From Candidatus Stackebrandtia excrementipullorum (GTDB lineage Bacteria; Actinomycetota; Actinomycetes; Mycobacteriales; Micromonosporaceae): DNA of 45,821 nt. Below are positions 45,794 through 45,821 of the stretch, in pieces (position 1 is the stretch's first letter; each line of letters begins with the position of its first letter). The stretch spans positions 1 through 45,821 of the forward strand of contig DXGR01000109.1 of assembly GCA_019113825.1 (NCBI GenBank). Reading direction: 5' to 3'. The position numbers and the translations under genes were made by a program. The notes under the pieces are model-generated. The model was not told where the DNA came from. It saw only the letters and a program-made list of their open reading frames with translations, and ran no database searches.

Positions 45794-45821
45794 GGCCGGG
45801 CGGGTGTACACCCGCCCGGCC
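45794..45821 (+). terminator. Palindromic hairpin terminator
   Basis: A perfect 28-base palindrome (half GGCCGGGCGGGTGT) beginning 13 bases after the stop of the membrane protein gene. It ends exactly at the window edge, so a following T tract cannot be seen. Confidence 0.75.

Noticed and set aside
1-45821. CRISPR array, insertion sequence or rRNA operon
   Set aside because: I saw no regularly spaced repeats of CRISPR size, no transposase and no rRNA sequence on either strand.

Overview
The window is chromosomal DNA from a high-G+C actinomycete. The evidence is the G/C-ending codon usage, a mycothiol-dependent formaldehyde pathway gene, a radical SAM gene of the Rv2578c type preceded by a LexA-like box, an actinobacterial holin-X/DUF3618/YihY trio, and frequent ATGA start-stop overlaps. 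The genus cannot be fixed from the sequence alone.

Region 1 (1-2867) is one end of an integrated element: a RepA-like ATPase, a GTGTCC repeat cluster, an excisionase-like gene and a tyrosine integrase. It stops against the 3' end of a tRNA-Val(CAC) gene, the likely attachment site; the other end lies outside the window.

Region 2 (2870-17500) is ordinary chromosome. It holds an acidic small protein, a SUKH protein, Dps, a luciferase-like oxidoreductase, the Rv2578c-type radical SAM protein with a probable SOS promoter, OsmC, an FAD monooxygenase, an alpha/beta hydrolase, a cysteine-cluster protein, a formaldehyde-detoxification pair (MBL hydrolase and mycothiol-dependent dehydrogenase), an envelope operon, a prenyltransferase-like protein and a TPR-GGDEF protein.

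Region 3 (about 18150-30466) looks like a compact PKS/NRPS locus: an MFS exporter, a KS-ACP protein that has lost its AT domain but kept both AT-flanking linkers, and an LLM-C-A-T-C peptide synthetase ending in a condensation domain with no thioesterase. After a hairpin terminator come a TyrA-type prephenate dehydrogenase, an alpha/beta hydrolase and, on the other strand, a radical SAM protein with an unusual CX8CX2C cysteine spacing. Whether these last three belong to the pathway is not proven.

Region 4 (31159-33916) holds a lipoprotein L,D-transpeptidase and a pdxT-yebC pair cut off from the usual pdxS and ruvC neighbours.

Region 5 (33997-44672) is the best-supported regulatory unit. It contains a Tat-exported GH64 beta-1,3-glucanase, a signal-less GH3 beta-glucosidase, a peptide-family ABC importer (lipoprotein, two permeases, two ATPases) and a TetR regulator. 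Near-identical 18-bp palindromes lie upstream of the GH64, GH3 and tetR genes. I infer that glucan is cut outside the cell, imported as oligosaccharides and hydrolysed inside, all under the local TetR repressor.

Region 6 (44855-45821) has two small four-helix membrane proteins and a palindromic terminator.
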